Below, piece by piece: positions 28,502 through 37,368 of a DNA stretch of 64,000 nucleotides. The notes under the pieces are model-generated. The model had not been told where the DNA came from, did not search any database, and saw only the letters and a list, made by a program, of their open reading frames with translations. Positions within the stretch are counted from its first letter, which is position 1. The number at the start of each line of letters is the position of its first letter. The stretch is taken from positions 1 through 64,000 of the forward strand of contig SCSG01000038.1 in NCBI GenBank assembly GCA_004322135.1, given 5' to 3'. The DNA comes from Burkholderiaceae bacterium (GTDB taxonomy: Bacteria > Pseudomonadota > Gammaproteobacteria > Burkholderiales > Burkholderiaceae_B). Position numbers and translations under genes: made by a program.

Positions 28502-29229
28502 GCCTGCTTGGAGTCAAAGGTTTGGACGTGCGTCACGGGCTTCTACAGGCGGTTTGCAACGTTAGCTTCGACGTCGATCGAAGCGAAATCGTGGCGTTCG
28601 TGGGCGCCAATGGTGCAGGCAAGACAACCTTGTTTCGTGCGCTGGCGGGTGCTCACATGCCTACATCGGGCCGGGTAATTCTGGATGGCGCCGACGTAAC
28701 TACGGTACCCGATTACCGGCGGGTTAGAAGAGGTATTGCGCTGGTACCCGAAGGCCGCCATCTGTTCAAGGACTTGACCGTATACGAGAACCTTGCCCTC
28801 GCCAACGCAGCAGGCCGCAAGGGCGCATGGACCCTCGATGCAGTGCTCGATGTTTTTCCCAATCTCGTCCCGCATATGCGACAGAAAGCCGGGACGCTTT
28901 CCGGGGGTGAGCAGCAGGCTGCGGCAATCGGCCGCGCCTTGATCACCAATCCGGACGTTCTGCTGCTCGACGAAGTGTCGCTGGGGCTGTCTCCGGCAGC
29001 GGTGGAAAATGTTTACGCGTCGATTCAGCGCCTCGTCGGCGCGGATACGACCATCTTGCTGGTCGAACAGGATCTGGACCGTACCCTGTCCGTGGCGACC
29101 CGCGTCATTTGCATGCTTGAGGGACGGATTGTGCTTGAGAGCGCCGTGGGTGAGATCAGTCGGGAACAAATTGTTGAGGCGTATTTCGGGACCCGCCAGG
29201 CGCACGTCGAGGGAGTGACCACCAAATGA
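28498..29229 (+). CDS. livF: ABC transporter ATPase, LivF type
   Basis: The 243-residue ATPase has Walker A GANGAGKTTL, signature TLSGGEQQAAAIGRAL and Walker B DVLLLDEVSLGLSP, all canonical. It pairs with the LivG-type ATPase. Start overlaps the previous stop and its stop overlaps the permease start. Confidence 0.9.
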   Translation: MSLLGVKGLDVRHGLLQAVCNVSFDVDRSEIVAFVGANGAGKTTLFRALAGAHMPTSGRVILDGADVTTVPDYRRVRRGIALVPEGRHLFKDLTVYENLALANAAGRKGAWTLDAVLDVFPNLVPHMRQKAGTLSGGEQQAAAIGRALITNPDVLLLDEVSLGLSPAAVENVYASIQRLVGADTTILLVEQDLDRTLSVATRVICMLEGRIVLESAVGEISREQIVEAYFGTRQAHVEGVTTK

Positions 29230-30119
29230 ATTGGATCGGCGCGCTGGTGCAGGGGATACTGCTTGGTGGCCATTACGCGCTGATCGCGTGTGGTCTCGCA
29301 TTCATGTATTCGGTCATGCGTATCATCAACCTGGCTCATGGGACGTTGGTCGTCGTGGCCAGTTTCGCATTCTGGGTGCTAGCCACTTACTGGGGCATCA
29401 ATCCCTTCCTAGCCGCCATTGGTGTCGTTCCAGGCATGGCTCTTCTGGGTTGGGGGTTCCAAAGGGGCGTCCTTGAACCGAGTGGTCGCTTCGGGTTGCT
29501 GGTTCCAATACTTGCTACGTTTGGTTTTGCCATCCTTGTCAACAATCTGCTGTTCCTTCAGTTCGGTGCCAGTCCGCATTCGCTCGCACCGTATATCGGC
29601 ACACTGTCCTACAGCAGCTGGACCATTGGATCCAACCTCTACGTCGGCAAGCTGGCAGTGCTGATCTTTGTTGTGGCGGTGGTGCTATTCGGCGGACTGA
29701 GCCTGTTCCTGGCCAAAACCCCGTTGGGGCGGGCCATCAGAGCCACCTCGGAGGATCCTTCAACCGTGGGCCTGGTCGGAATCAGCGCGCGCAAGATCAA
29801 TGCCATTGCGGCGGCGATCGCGCTCGGAACCGTTGGCATTGCCGGCATGTTTCTCGTCATGCGGGGGAATGTGACGCCTTATGCCGGCATGGCAGTATTG
29901 CTGTTTGCCTTTGAGGCCGCGGAAATCGGTGGCGCCGATTCGTTGTGGGGGACGCTGGTAGGAGGAGTAATTCTGGGTGTCGCACAGTCATTTGGTGCAT
30001 TGCTAAGTCCGCAAGGTTTCCTGATTGCGGGTCACGGTGTGTTTTTGCTGATTGTGATCGGCCGCGTGGTGCTGTCGAGGCCTTCATTCGGACGAATCAA
30101 GGCGAGGTTGGCGCAATGA
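29226..30119 (+). CDS. livH: ABC transporter permease, LivH type
   Basis: The 297-residue membrane protein has about eight hydrophobic segments. It begins IQ-like LVQGILLGGHYALIACGLAF, followed by MRIINLAHGTLV, both typical of LivH, and contains the coupling region TPLGRAIRATSEDPSTVGLVG. It forms one half of the membrane channel of the importer. Confidence 0.9.
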   Translation: MNWIGALVQGILLGGHYALIACGLAFMYSVMRIINLAHGTLVVVASFAFWVLATYWGINPFLAAIGVVPGMALLGWGFQRGVLEPSGRFGLLVPILATFGFAILVNNLLFLQFGASPHSLAPYIGTLSYSSWTIGSNLYVGKLAVLIFVVAVVLFGGLSLFLAKTPLGRAIRATSEDPSTVGLVGISARKINAIAAAIALGTVGIAGMFLVMRGNVTPYAGMAVLLFAFEAAEIGGADSLWGTLVGGVILGVAQSFGALLSPQGFLIAGHGVFLLIVIGRVVLSRPSFGRIKARLAQ

Positions 30120-31159
30120 GCATGACGTCGAGTTCCGTGGGTGAGGCTGGAGCCCCCCGTATCGAGCGCTGGACCAAGACCGCGGTAGTTGCGATGGGGG
30201 TCATCGTCCTCGCGCTCATTGTGCTGGCCATCGGACCAATGTTTCTAAGCGCAGATGCCGTCAGCAGCCTGACAAGACTCTTTATATATGTGATCCTCGC
30301 GGTGATGTGGAATGCTCTGGCCGGTTACGGCGGGATGGTATCGATCGGACAGCAGGGGTTTTTCGGGCTTGGGGCCTATCTTGTGATTCGCCTGGCCGGT
30401 TTTGGCGTGAATCCGTATGTGGCCATCCTTGTGGGTGCGGTGGGTGTTGGCATATTGTCCGTACCGATTTCGACAATTGTCCTGAAGCTGACGGAAGGCC
30501 GGTTCGCGATCGCGACCTGGGTGGTCGCTGAGCTTACTGTGCTGCTCATCATGCTCGATCCCACCATTCACGGCGAAACTGGCACGTCGCTGGCACAGAT
30601 CATGGTGTATGAGCCGCTGGTGCGCCGTTCGTTGACCTATTGGTCGGCGCTGGGCTTTATGATTGCGCTTTTGGCCGTCATGTTCGTGCTATTGCGCAGT
30701 CCAATCGGTGCCTCCATCCAGGCCATTCGCGATGACATGGATGCGGCCGAAGCGGTGGGTGTAAAGGTGCTGGCCACCAAACGGATCCTGTACATTCTGG
30801 CAGCCTTTGGTGCGGCGGTTGCGGGTGCGTTGTGGGTGGCAAGTACCATTACGTTCCAGCCTACTTCTTTCTTTTCCGTGCAGTGGTCAGCCTTCATGAT
30901 TTTCATGGCGCTGGTCGGTGGCATCGGGACTTTCGAAGGCGCGATCATTGGTGCGATCATATTTTTCCTGGTAGAGAATTTTCTTGGTGCGACCGGCGTG
31001 TGGTATTTGATATTTCTGGGGGCGACAGCGCTTGCGTTTGCCTTGTTTTTGCCGCGCGGCATCTGGGGCACGGTCGAACGACGTTTGGGTATCAACCTGC
31101 TTCCCGTGGGTTATCGGGTACGTCTGACTGAGGCCTTACGAGTGCGTCGGCACCCCTAG
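30116..31159 (+). CDS. livM: ABC transporter permease, LivM type
   Basis: The 347-residue membrane protein has about ten hydrophobic segments, the LivM block NALAGYGGMVSIGQQGFFGL and the coupling stretch SPIGASIQAIRDDMDAAEAV. It completes the importer channel. I start it at ATG 30116, which overlaps the livH stop; the upstream open frame is a shadow of livH. The SDR gene follows 88 bases later. Confidence 0.9.
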   Translation: MSMTSSSVGEAGAPRIERWTKTAVVAMGVIVLALIVLAIGPMFLSADAVSSLTRLFIYVILAVMWNALAGYGGMVSIGQQGFFGLGAYLVIRLAGFGVNPYVAILVGAVGVGILSVPISTIVLKLTEGRFAIATWVVAELTVLLIMLDPTIHGETGTSLAQIMVYEPLVRRSLTYWSALGFMIALLAVMFVLLRSPIGASIQAIRDDMDAAEAVGVKVLATKRILYILAAFGAAVAGALWVASTITFQPTSFFSVQWSAFMIFMALVGGIGTFEGAIIGAIIFFLVENFLGATGVWYLIFLGATALAFALFLPRGIWGTVERRLGINLLPVGYRVRLTEALRVRRHP

Positions 31160-31247
31160 GCGGCTTTGAATCCGTCGTCCGCGGCAAGCAGCCACTGCGT
31201 GCCCTAAATGTCGGCCGAAGTTGAAGCGTAGATTGAGGAGGCATGTC

Positions 31248-32009
31248 GTGGACAAGTTATTGAATGGAAAAGTTTGCGTGTTGACGGGCGGGGCTGGCAG
31301 TATTGGCGTGGCGACCGCCCGGCTGTTCCTTGCCGAGGGCGCGCGTGTCATGCTGGTGGATCTGGACAAAAAACGCCTCGAAGACGTGGTTGCAAAGCTG
31401 GATAGTCCGCATGCCGCCAGCGCTACTGCCGATGTGTCCAATGCGCGAGATGTAGAGGCTTGCTTTCGCGAGACAACCGAACGATGGGGCAAGGTCGACG
31501 TGATTTTCAGCAATGCCGGTAATTCCGGTGTGATCGCTCCCATCGCCGATTATCCCGAGAGCGCTTTTGACCAGTTGTACGCTACCCATGTGAAGGGCGC
31601 GATGTTAACGTGCAAGCACGGGGTGCCGATGATGAATGACGGTGGCAGCATCATCATCACTTCCAGCGTGGCTGGCCTGCGCGGTGATGCCGGCGTCTAT
31701 GCTTACGTCACCGTCAAGCATGCGCAGGTGGGGTTCATGCGGGCGCTGGCCAAAGAGCTTGCACCACGCCGCATCCGCGTCAATACGTTGCATCCGGGAC
31801 CAGTAGACAACGGCTTCCAAAAGCGCATCGAGCAGGAACTGGGCGCAACCATCGGCACCGACGGCACCAAGTTTTTCAACCAGTTGATTCCGCTCGGACG
31901 CCACGCGCGCCCGGAAGAAATTGCTTCGTCGGTGTTGTATCTGGCCTCGGACATGAGCAGTTTTACCACCGGAAGCAAGCTCGTCGTCGACGGTGGCATG
32001 AGTTCGTGA
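31248..32009 (+). CDS. Short-chain dehydrogenase/reductase
   Basis: The 253-residue SDR has the NAD-binding TGGAGSIGVATARLF, SNAGN, the catalytic Ser in ITSSVAG and the YVTVK catalytic Tyr/Lys motif. It oxidises an alcohol or reduces a ketone of unknown identity. GTG 31248 is the likely start because GAGGAGG lies seven bases before it. Its place between the importer and the MetE-like gene suggests it acts on the imported compound or its breakdown product. Confidence 0.85.
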   Translation: MDKLLNGKVCVLTGGAGSIGVATARLFLAEGARVMLVDLDKKRLEDVVAKLDSPHAASATADVSNARDVEACFRETTERWGKVDVIFSNAGNSGVIAPIADYPESAFDQLYATHVKGAMLTCKHGVPMMNDGGSIIITSSVAGLRGDAGVYAYVTVKHAQVGFMRALAKELAPRRIRVNTLHPGPVDNGFQKRIEQELGATIGTDGTKFFNQLIPLGRHARPEEIASSVLYLASDMSSFTTGSKLVVDGGMSS

Positions 32010-32163
32010 CGTGGCATGAACACCTGACTGGTACACTGCGCCTTCAACCGCACGGCCGCATCTGCAATACGGGTTTCTGGCCGGCACGTAATAGGGAAGC
32101 CCGACCGGTGCGTTTCGGCTGATTCGGGTTTCTGGGAATTGGTGTTGTTTTACAGAAAGGAAC

Positions 32164-33309
32164 ATGATGTCCATTCCGACCACCCATGTTGGCAGCCTTC
32201 CACGCAGTGAAGAATTGGCGCAGTTGCTGCTTGCGCGCGATCACGGCCAAGAAGTCGACGCCGAGCGCTTCGAGCAAATCGTTCAGGCGGCAATTGATCA
32301 CGCCGTGCAGAAGCAGGTTGAAGTTGGTGTGGGCATCATGAGCGACGGCGAACTAGGCAAGGTTGGCTACGCCACATACATCACCGAGCGGCTCGAAGGC
32401 TTCGGCGGTCACGTCGCCCGCAAGCCTGCCAAGGATCTCGCCGCGTTTCCCGAGCTCAGAAAGAAGCTCAGCGCCATCATGGGGTCCCAGGAGTTCGTGC
32501 GAGCCGCTTGCATCGGCCCGGTGAAGCTGCGCACGCTTGAGCCGTGCCTGGCCGATATCCGTCGCTTCAAGTCGGCTATTGAGCGGCATGGCCACGGTGG
32601 CCGTGGCTTCATGAACGCGGCATCCCCGGGCCTGGTGACTGCGTTTCAGCCGAATCAGTATTACCCGACGCACGAGGCCTATCTGGCCGACCTTGTCGAC
32701 GCGATGCGGCCCGAATACGAAGCCATCGTTGCAGCGGGCTTCGATCTTCAGCTTGATTGTCCGGACCTGGCGATGGCGGCTCATACCGGCTTCCAGGACC
32801 TCGGTGCGGCGGAGTTTGCCGCGCGCGCCTGGCAGAACGTCGAAGCGCTCAATGCAGCCACCCGCAGCATTCCCCGAGAGAAGCTGCGCATGCATATCTG
32901 TTGGGGAAATTATGAGGGTCCTCACCATTGCGACATTGCCCTGGATAAGGTCATTGACGCCATTCTGGCCGCCAGGCCATCAACCATCCTGTTCGAGGCT
33001 GCGAACCCCCGTCACGAGCACGAGTGGGAGACCTGGCGCGACGCCAAGGTGGCGGATGACAAGATCCTGGCCCCCGGCCTGATCGATAGCTGCTCGAACT
33101 ATGTCGAGCATCCGGAGTTGATCCGGCAGCGGATCGAGCGTTATCTGACGTTCATGGATGAAGGCCGCGTGTTGGCAAGCACTGACTGCGGTTTTGGAAC
33201 GTTTGCGAACTACGGCAAAATTGATCCGGCCGTAGCGTGGATGAAGCTTGAGGCGTTGCGGGAGGGTGCCGAACGGGCTGCGCGCTCGTCGACCCGGCTG
33301 CACGGGTAG
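32164..33309 (+). CDS. MetE-like zinc methyltransferase homologue
   Basis: The 381-residue protein belongs to the cobalamin-independent methionine synthase (COG0620) family but matches only its catalytic half, starting TTHVGSLPRSEEL. The zinc ligands of MetE can be matched: His244 and Cys246 (MHICWG), Glu278 (LFEAAN) and Cys342 (STDCGFG). Full MetE has ~750 residues with a folate-binding N-terminal half, absent here. Such short relatives include alkyl- and thiol-transferases of catabolism. It may move a methyl or alkyl group from the imported compound. AAGGAA precedes; ATG 32167 is an equally good start. Confidence 0.75.
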   Translation: MMSIPTTHVGSLPRSEELAQLLLARDHGQEVDAERFEQIVQAAIDHAVQKQVEVGVGIMSDGELGKVGYATYITERLEGFGGHVARKPAKDLAAFPELRKKLSAIMGSQEFVRAACIGPVKLRTLEPCLADIRRFKSAIERHGHGGRGFMNAASPGLVTAFQPNQYYPTHEAYLADLVDAMRPEYEAIVAAGFDLQLDCPDLAMAAHTGFQDLGAAEFAARAWQNVEALNAATRSIPREKLRMHICWGNYEGPHHCDIALDKVIDAILAARPSTILFEAANPRHEHEWETWRDAKVADDKILAPGLIDSCSNYVEHPELIRQRIERYLTFMDEGRVLASTDCGFGTFANYGKIDPAVAWMKLEALREGAERAARSSTRLHG

Positions 33310-33316
33310 GAAGAAT

Positions 33317-34555
33317 CTACGGGGCGGTAACGTCGTGCCCGAGGGCGGGGGCGTGATCGTCGGGTGGCGCCGGCATCTGTATGGCGCGGCCTGAACCCAG
33401 GCCAGCGACGGCCATGGCGATGGCAAGCACCGCGCACACTCCAAGGGGCAGTTGCCAGCCGCCCGAGACGTCGTGCAGCGCGCCAATAAGCGGTGGGCCG
33501 CACGCGGCCAGCAGGTAGCCGATGCACTGGGCCATGCCGGATAGCGCAGCCGCCTGAGGCGCGGTGCGCGTTCGCAGGCCCATGAACATGAGTGCCAGTA
33601 TTATGCCCGCTCCGGCACAAAAGCCGAACAGCGGAGCCCATACAATGGCCCACAAGGGTGCCAGCAGCAACCCGAGTAGTGACACTATCGACAGCAAGGC
33701 TGTACCGGCAGCGACCGCCCTCTGGTCTTTGAATAGGCGCAGAACTGGCGCGATAAATAGGCCTGGTACGCCCGAGGCAAGCTGCATCAGGCCATGAAGC
33801 GACCCCGCTTCAGTGGCGGAATAGCCCGCTGTGGTAAGGATGGAGGGTAGCCAGCCAATGAGTACGTAGTATAGGAATGAATTGAGGCCGATGAACAGTG
33901 TGACTTGCCACGCAAGCGCAGAACGCCAGACGGGCGCTGCCTGGCATGTCGGGGCGGCGTTCAACGGTGGCAACGTGTGGCCGGCCAGTTGCGGTATCCA
34001 GGCCGCCATTGCGACTAAAGGCAGCGCCAGCATTGCACCTAACGCAAGCTGCCAGCTCATACCTGGTGCTTCGGCCAGCGGCACGGCGGTGGCAGAGCCC
34101 AGTGCTGCCGCGACGGCCATTGTGACGGCATAAGCGCCCGTCATTCCTGCGATACGTTGCGGGAAATCGCGCTTGACCAGACTGGGAAGCAATACATTGC
34201 CCACGGCAATACCGGCACCAATCAGGCCCGTGCCCACGAAAAGGCTGCTTGCCGATCCTAGCGAACGCATGATGATGCCGGCAGCGGTCAAACCAAGCGC
34301 GCCGAACAGAGTGCGTTCCAGCCCATACCGCGCAGCGATGCGTGGCGCAAGTGGCGAGAACAGTGCGAAGGCAAGCAAAGGCAAGGTCGTGAGAAAGCCC
34401 GCTTGTGCAGTGCCAAGACCAAAAGCCTGCTGGATCAGGGTGAGTACGGGTCCGATGCCGGTAATGGGCGCGCGCAAGGTAGCGGCGATCAGCAGTATGC
34501 CCGTGATAAGCAGTGCCGGACGAACAACGGATGGGGCATTTGAAGCAGGGTGCAT
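33317..34555 (-). CDS. MFS transporter, CynX/NimT type
   Basis: This ~412-residue protein has 12 hydrophobic segments and the opening LRAPITGIGPVLTLIQ of the CynX/NimT (YeaN/YycB) branch of the major facilitator superfamily, which handles cyanate, nitroimidazole and other small compounds. I use ATG 34555; the frame is open to an ATG at 34612, which lies against a palindromic operator, so the longer start is less likely. It is convergent with the MetE-like gene, with only seven bases between their stops. Confidence 0.8.
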   Translation of the reverse strand: MHPASNAPSVVRPALLITGILLIAATLRAPITGIGPVLTLIQQAFGLGTAQAGFLTTLPLLAFALFSPLAPRIAARYGLERTLFGALGLTAAGIIMRSLGSASSLFVGTGLIGAGIAVGNVLLPSLVKRDFPQRIAGMTGAYAVTMAVAAALGSATAVPLAEAPGMSWQLALGAMLALPLVAMAAWIPQLAGHTLPPLNAAPTCQAAPVWRSALAWQVTLFIGLNSFLYYVLIGWLPSILTTAGYSATEAGSLHGLMQLASGVPGLFIAPVLRLFKDQRAVAAGTALLSIVSLLGLLLAPLWAIVWAPLFGFCAGAGIILALMFMGLRTRTAPQAAALSGMAQCIGYLLAACGPPLIGALHDVSGGWQLPLGVCAVLAIAMAVAGLGSGRAIQMPAPPDDHAPALGHDVTAP

Positions 34556-34610
34556 AGCGTGCGGCTGACGGGCGCGGTTTACCTCGTTGCGATAATAAAT
34601 ACTTATGCGC

Positions 34611-34626
34611 ATACGATAAATCGTAT
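34611..34626. promoter_or_regulatory. Palindromic operator before the MFS gene
   Basis: ATACGAT-aa-ATCGTAT is a perfect 16-base palindrome, 56 bases upstream of the MFS start. It fits a dimeric regulator site; the regulator gene is not adjacent. The rest of 34627-34781 shows no gene. Confidence 0.5.
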
Positions 34627-34781
34627 CGGCATGCTTCGCTTAGTTTAATTGACAAATCAGGATCCGGCTTGAGGCTGGAGCCCAGTTTGCCAATTATGCT
34701 TGGATGCCCCGATCCGTGCCCCGACGTCGTTCTCTGCCCGGCCGCGGTCCACCTGGCCGCTTCACAGGTAGCGCCGCCGCT

Positions 34782-35963
34782 CTAACCCCGTGAACGCAAC
34801 CCGCAAAAATTTTCGGCGATGGTGGTTTGCGCGGCGACTGACTGTGAAATGTATTCCAGCTCGGCCAGTTGCATCTTGCGGTTGAATGGGTTGTCGGAAA
34901 GCTTGTGGGTCAGGTTGGTCATCCACCATGAGAAGCGAACGGCTTTCCAGACTCGCGCAAGGGCGTCGTCGGAATAGGTGTCAAGCAGAGTGCTGTTCTG
35001 CTTATCGCCATAGTACTGTTTGAGGCCTTCGAACAGGAGCTTGGCGTCGGCCATGGCCATGTTCAGACCTTTGGCACCGGTGGGCGGGACGACGTGGGCG
35101 GCATCGCCCGCCAGGAACATCCTCCCGAAGCGCATGGGTGTGCTGACGGAACTGCTTAGTGGGGTAATGCTCATTTCCAGGGCTGGACCAGTGACCAGGT
35201 TGTCTACCAGGCTTGGAGGGAGCCGCCGCCGGTATTCCTTCCAGAACCGGTCAGCGTCCCAGTTCTTGAGTTCTTCGCCGCGGGGCACCTGGAAGTAATA
35301 GCGGCTGCGCGTCTTGGATCGCAGACTGCACATCAGGAAGCCGTCGGGGTGGTTCATCCAGGCGACCTGCTCGGAAATGGGGGGCACGTCGGCCAGCATG
35401 GCGAGCCACCCAAACGGGAAGGCGTAGTCATATGTGGTGATCTGGCTGGCCGGTGCCGCTTTGTGTGTGGCGCCGTGGTGGCCGTCGCAACCTGCAATGA
35501 AGTCGCAGTCGATCCGGAACTGGCGTCCGTCCTTTTCGTAAGAAACCCAGGGATGCGCGGTGTCGAAATCGTGTGGCTGGGTATTGCTGATTTCGTAATG
35601 CGTTACGCCGCCAGCGGCTTGGCGTGCGTCCATCAGGTCGCGGGTGATTTTGGTTTGGCCGTATACGGTTGCATATTTGTTGACCAATGCGAAGTCGATG
35701 TGGACGCTGTCTTCGCCCCACATCAGGTTGAAGCCAGGCATTCTCATGCTTTCGCGATCAAGCCGCTCGCTGACCCGTGCCTCACGCAGGGCCTCCAGTG
35801 TGGGCATTTCGAGTACACCAGCGCGTACTCGGCCACGTACGTAGTCTGCACTGCGAAGTTCCAGGATGACGTGGTCTATCCCCTGGTTCAGCAGCAACTG
35901 ACCAAGCAGCAGGCCCGCGGGGCCTGCGCCGATAATGACAACTTGAGTACGGCTGGTTTCCAT
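34782..35963 (-). CDS. pobA: 4-hydroxybenzoate 3-monooxygenase
   Basis: The 393-residue flavoprotein hydroxylates 4-hydroxybenzoate to protocatechuate with NADPH and oxygen. It shows the FAD-binding VVIIGAGPAGLLLGQLL, the PobA-specific RVRAGVLE and the second FAD motif FLAGDAAHVVPPTGAKGLN. Its length is that of the family. It follows pmdB by 39 bases on the same strand, so its product is made alongside the ring-cleaving enzyme. Confidence 0.96.
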   Translation of the reverse strand: METSRTQVVIIGAGPAGLLLGQLLLNQGIDHVILELRSADYVRGRVRAGVLEMPTLEALREARVSERLDRESMRMPGFNLMWGEDSVHIDFALVNKYATVYGQTKITRDLMDARQAAGGVTHYEISNTQPHDFDTAHPWVSYEKDGRQFRIDCDFIAGCDGHHGATHKAAPASQITTYDYAFPFGWLAMLADVPPISEQVAWMNHPDGFLMCSLRSKTRSRYYFQVPRGEELKNWDADRFWKEYRRRLPPSLVDNLVTGPALEMSITPLSSSVSTPMRFGRMFLAGDAAHVVPPTGAKGLNMAMADAKLLFEGLKQYYGDKQNSTLLDTYSDDALARVWKAVRFSWWMTNLTHKLSDNPFNRKMQLAELEYISQSVAAQTTIAENFCGLRSRG

Positions 35964-36002
35964 CTGATTCTTCTCCGTGTGGATGAACGCTTGTTGCGGC
36001 GC

Positions 36003-36839
36003 TTAGGGTTCTTCGAATGTGATCAGGCCCATGCCTGTGGTCATGGGGCAGTAGTAATTTTTGTGCACCCGGCGTGCCTGATTTGATATGGCGCCACGCA
36101 TCGTCAGCCACATAATGAGTTCAATCGCTTCGGCGCCCGCCTTCTCCATGAGTTCCTGGTGCGTCATTTCTGCGAGGCCTTCCGGGTCGTGCTCGATGCG
36201 ATCGAGGAATTCCTGATCGAATTCCTGGTTCATATTGCCGAAGCGCTTGCCCTGCAACTGATGTGACATGCCGCCCGTGCCCAGGATGACGACGCGCAGG
36301 TCGCGCTTGTCGGCTTCCACTGCCTGACGGATGGCCTGGCCGAGCCTGTAGCATCGCCGCGCTGTGGGTAGCGGGTGCAATAGCACGTTGACGGCAAGTG
36401 GTACTGCCGCGACGTTCCAGTCGGGGGTGTGTTCGAAGCACAGGTGCATGGGGACAAGGAAACCGTGTTCGACGGACATTTCCTGGCACATTGTCAGGTC
36501 GAACTCGTTATAGACCAGCGACTCGCACAGATGGCGCGAAAATTCGAAGTCACCCTTGATGCGTGGCAACGGACGCACGCCCATTCCTTCATCGGCAATG
36601 GCATATTCGTCGGCACAACCCATGGCGAACGTCGGGTATTTATTGAAGAAGAAGTCACCGCCGTGGTCGTTGTAAACCATGATGGCGACATCGGGCTTGA
36701 GCTTGTTTAGCCATTCGCGCACAGGTATGTAGGCATCGAACAGTGGTTTCCAGTCAGGTTCGGCCTGAGCACCACGGTCGTAGGCGCCACCGATGGACGG
36801 GACGTGTGATGTGCCGATGCCGGCAATGATCTTGCTCAT
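36003..36839 (-). CDS. pmdB: Protocatechuate 4,5-dioxygenase beta subunit
   Basis: The 278-residue protein is the catalytic LigB/PmdB subunit, an extradiol dioxygenase that opens protocatechuate between C4 and C5. It has GIGTSHVPSIGGAY with the first iron-binding His, and VYNDHGGDFF, plus FLVPMHLCFEH with the Glu and His region. The gene begins two bases after the alpha subunit stop. The later pathway genes (semialdehyde dehydrogenase, PDC hydrolase, aldolase) are not in this window. Confidence 0.95.
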   Translation of the reverse strand: MSKIIAGIGTSHVPSIGGAYDRGAQAEPDWKPLFDAYIPVREWLNKLKPDVAIMVYNDHGGDFFFNKYPTFAMGCADEYAIADEGMGVRPLPRIKGDFEFSRHLCESLVYNEFDLTMCQEMSVEHGFLVPMHLCFEHTPDWNVAAVPLAVNVLLHPLPTARRCYRLGQAIRQAVEADKRDLRVVILGTGGMSHQLQGKRFGNMNQEFDQEFLDRIEHDPEGLAEMTHQELMEKAGAEAIELIMWLTMRGAISNQARRVHKNYYCPMTTGMGLITFEEP

Positions 36840-36841
36840 GA

Positions 36842-37201
36842 CTATCTTGCTCCTTTGGCCCTGCGTGAGGCCAGAAAATCTTCGAAAGATTCGCCGCGCA
36901 TCTGTGCGCCGATGCGGTAAAGGCCGTGTCCGACGACAAAGCCCAGTTTGATCAGATAATAAATATTGGCGCCGGTGTCGTTCAGGCCAGCCCAGTCTCG
37001 ATTGCGCACCAGTTCTTTCTCTTTTTCGGTCAGGCCGTATTTTTCCAGGTACGCTTCTTCGTCGGCTTTGTAGGCGGCGCGGTTGGATTCATCGATAAGC
37101 GAGTTGCACATTTTGTTGATGCGATAGCCCTTGTGCGATTCGCGCAAATCGAACACGATCGTGTCCGGAATAGGTTGTGGGCTTTCAAGCTGTTGTTTCA
37201 T
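36842..37201 (-). CDS. pmdA: Protocatechuate 4,5-dioxygenase alpha subunit
   Basis: The 119-residue LigA-type subunit (GYRINKMCNSL, then LVRNRDWAGLNDTGANIYYL and LGFVVGHGLYRIG) shapes the active-site cleft of the dioxygenase. It is the first gene of the pmdA-pmdB-pobA operon, with AAGGAGC seven or so bases before its ATG, and is transcribed away from the AraC-type regulator. Confidence 0.95.
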   Translation of the reverse strand: MKQQLESPQPIPDTIVFDLRESHKGYRINKMCNSLIDESNRAAYKADEEAYLEKYGLTEKEKELVRNRDWAGLNDTGANIYYLIKLGFVVGHGLYRIGAQMRGESFEDFLASRRAKGAR

Positions 37202-37269
37202 TTTTCGCTCCTTGGCGTCGGCTTTGCCTGTTACCAGTCAGGCTCCAACGGTACCTTATCATGATGGCG

Positions 37270-37321
37270 CAAAATTGTATTTTCGCGAATGGATGAAAGA
37301 GACCAAAAATTGTGATTTTCG
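37270..37321. promoter_or_regulatory. Direct-repeat operator between pmdA and regulator
   Basis: CAAAATTGTATTTTCG (37270-37285) recurs as CAAAAATTGTGATTTTCG (37304-37321), 34 bases apart start to start, about three helical turns. AraC-type regulators bind such direct repeats. The site sits in the intergenic region serving both the operon and the regulator. Confidence 0.55.
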
Positions 37322-37368
37322 GACACGTCAGTTAGAATTTTGATGTCCAGCCTCATATTGTCTGCGCC

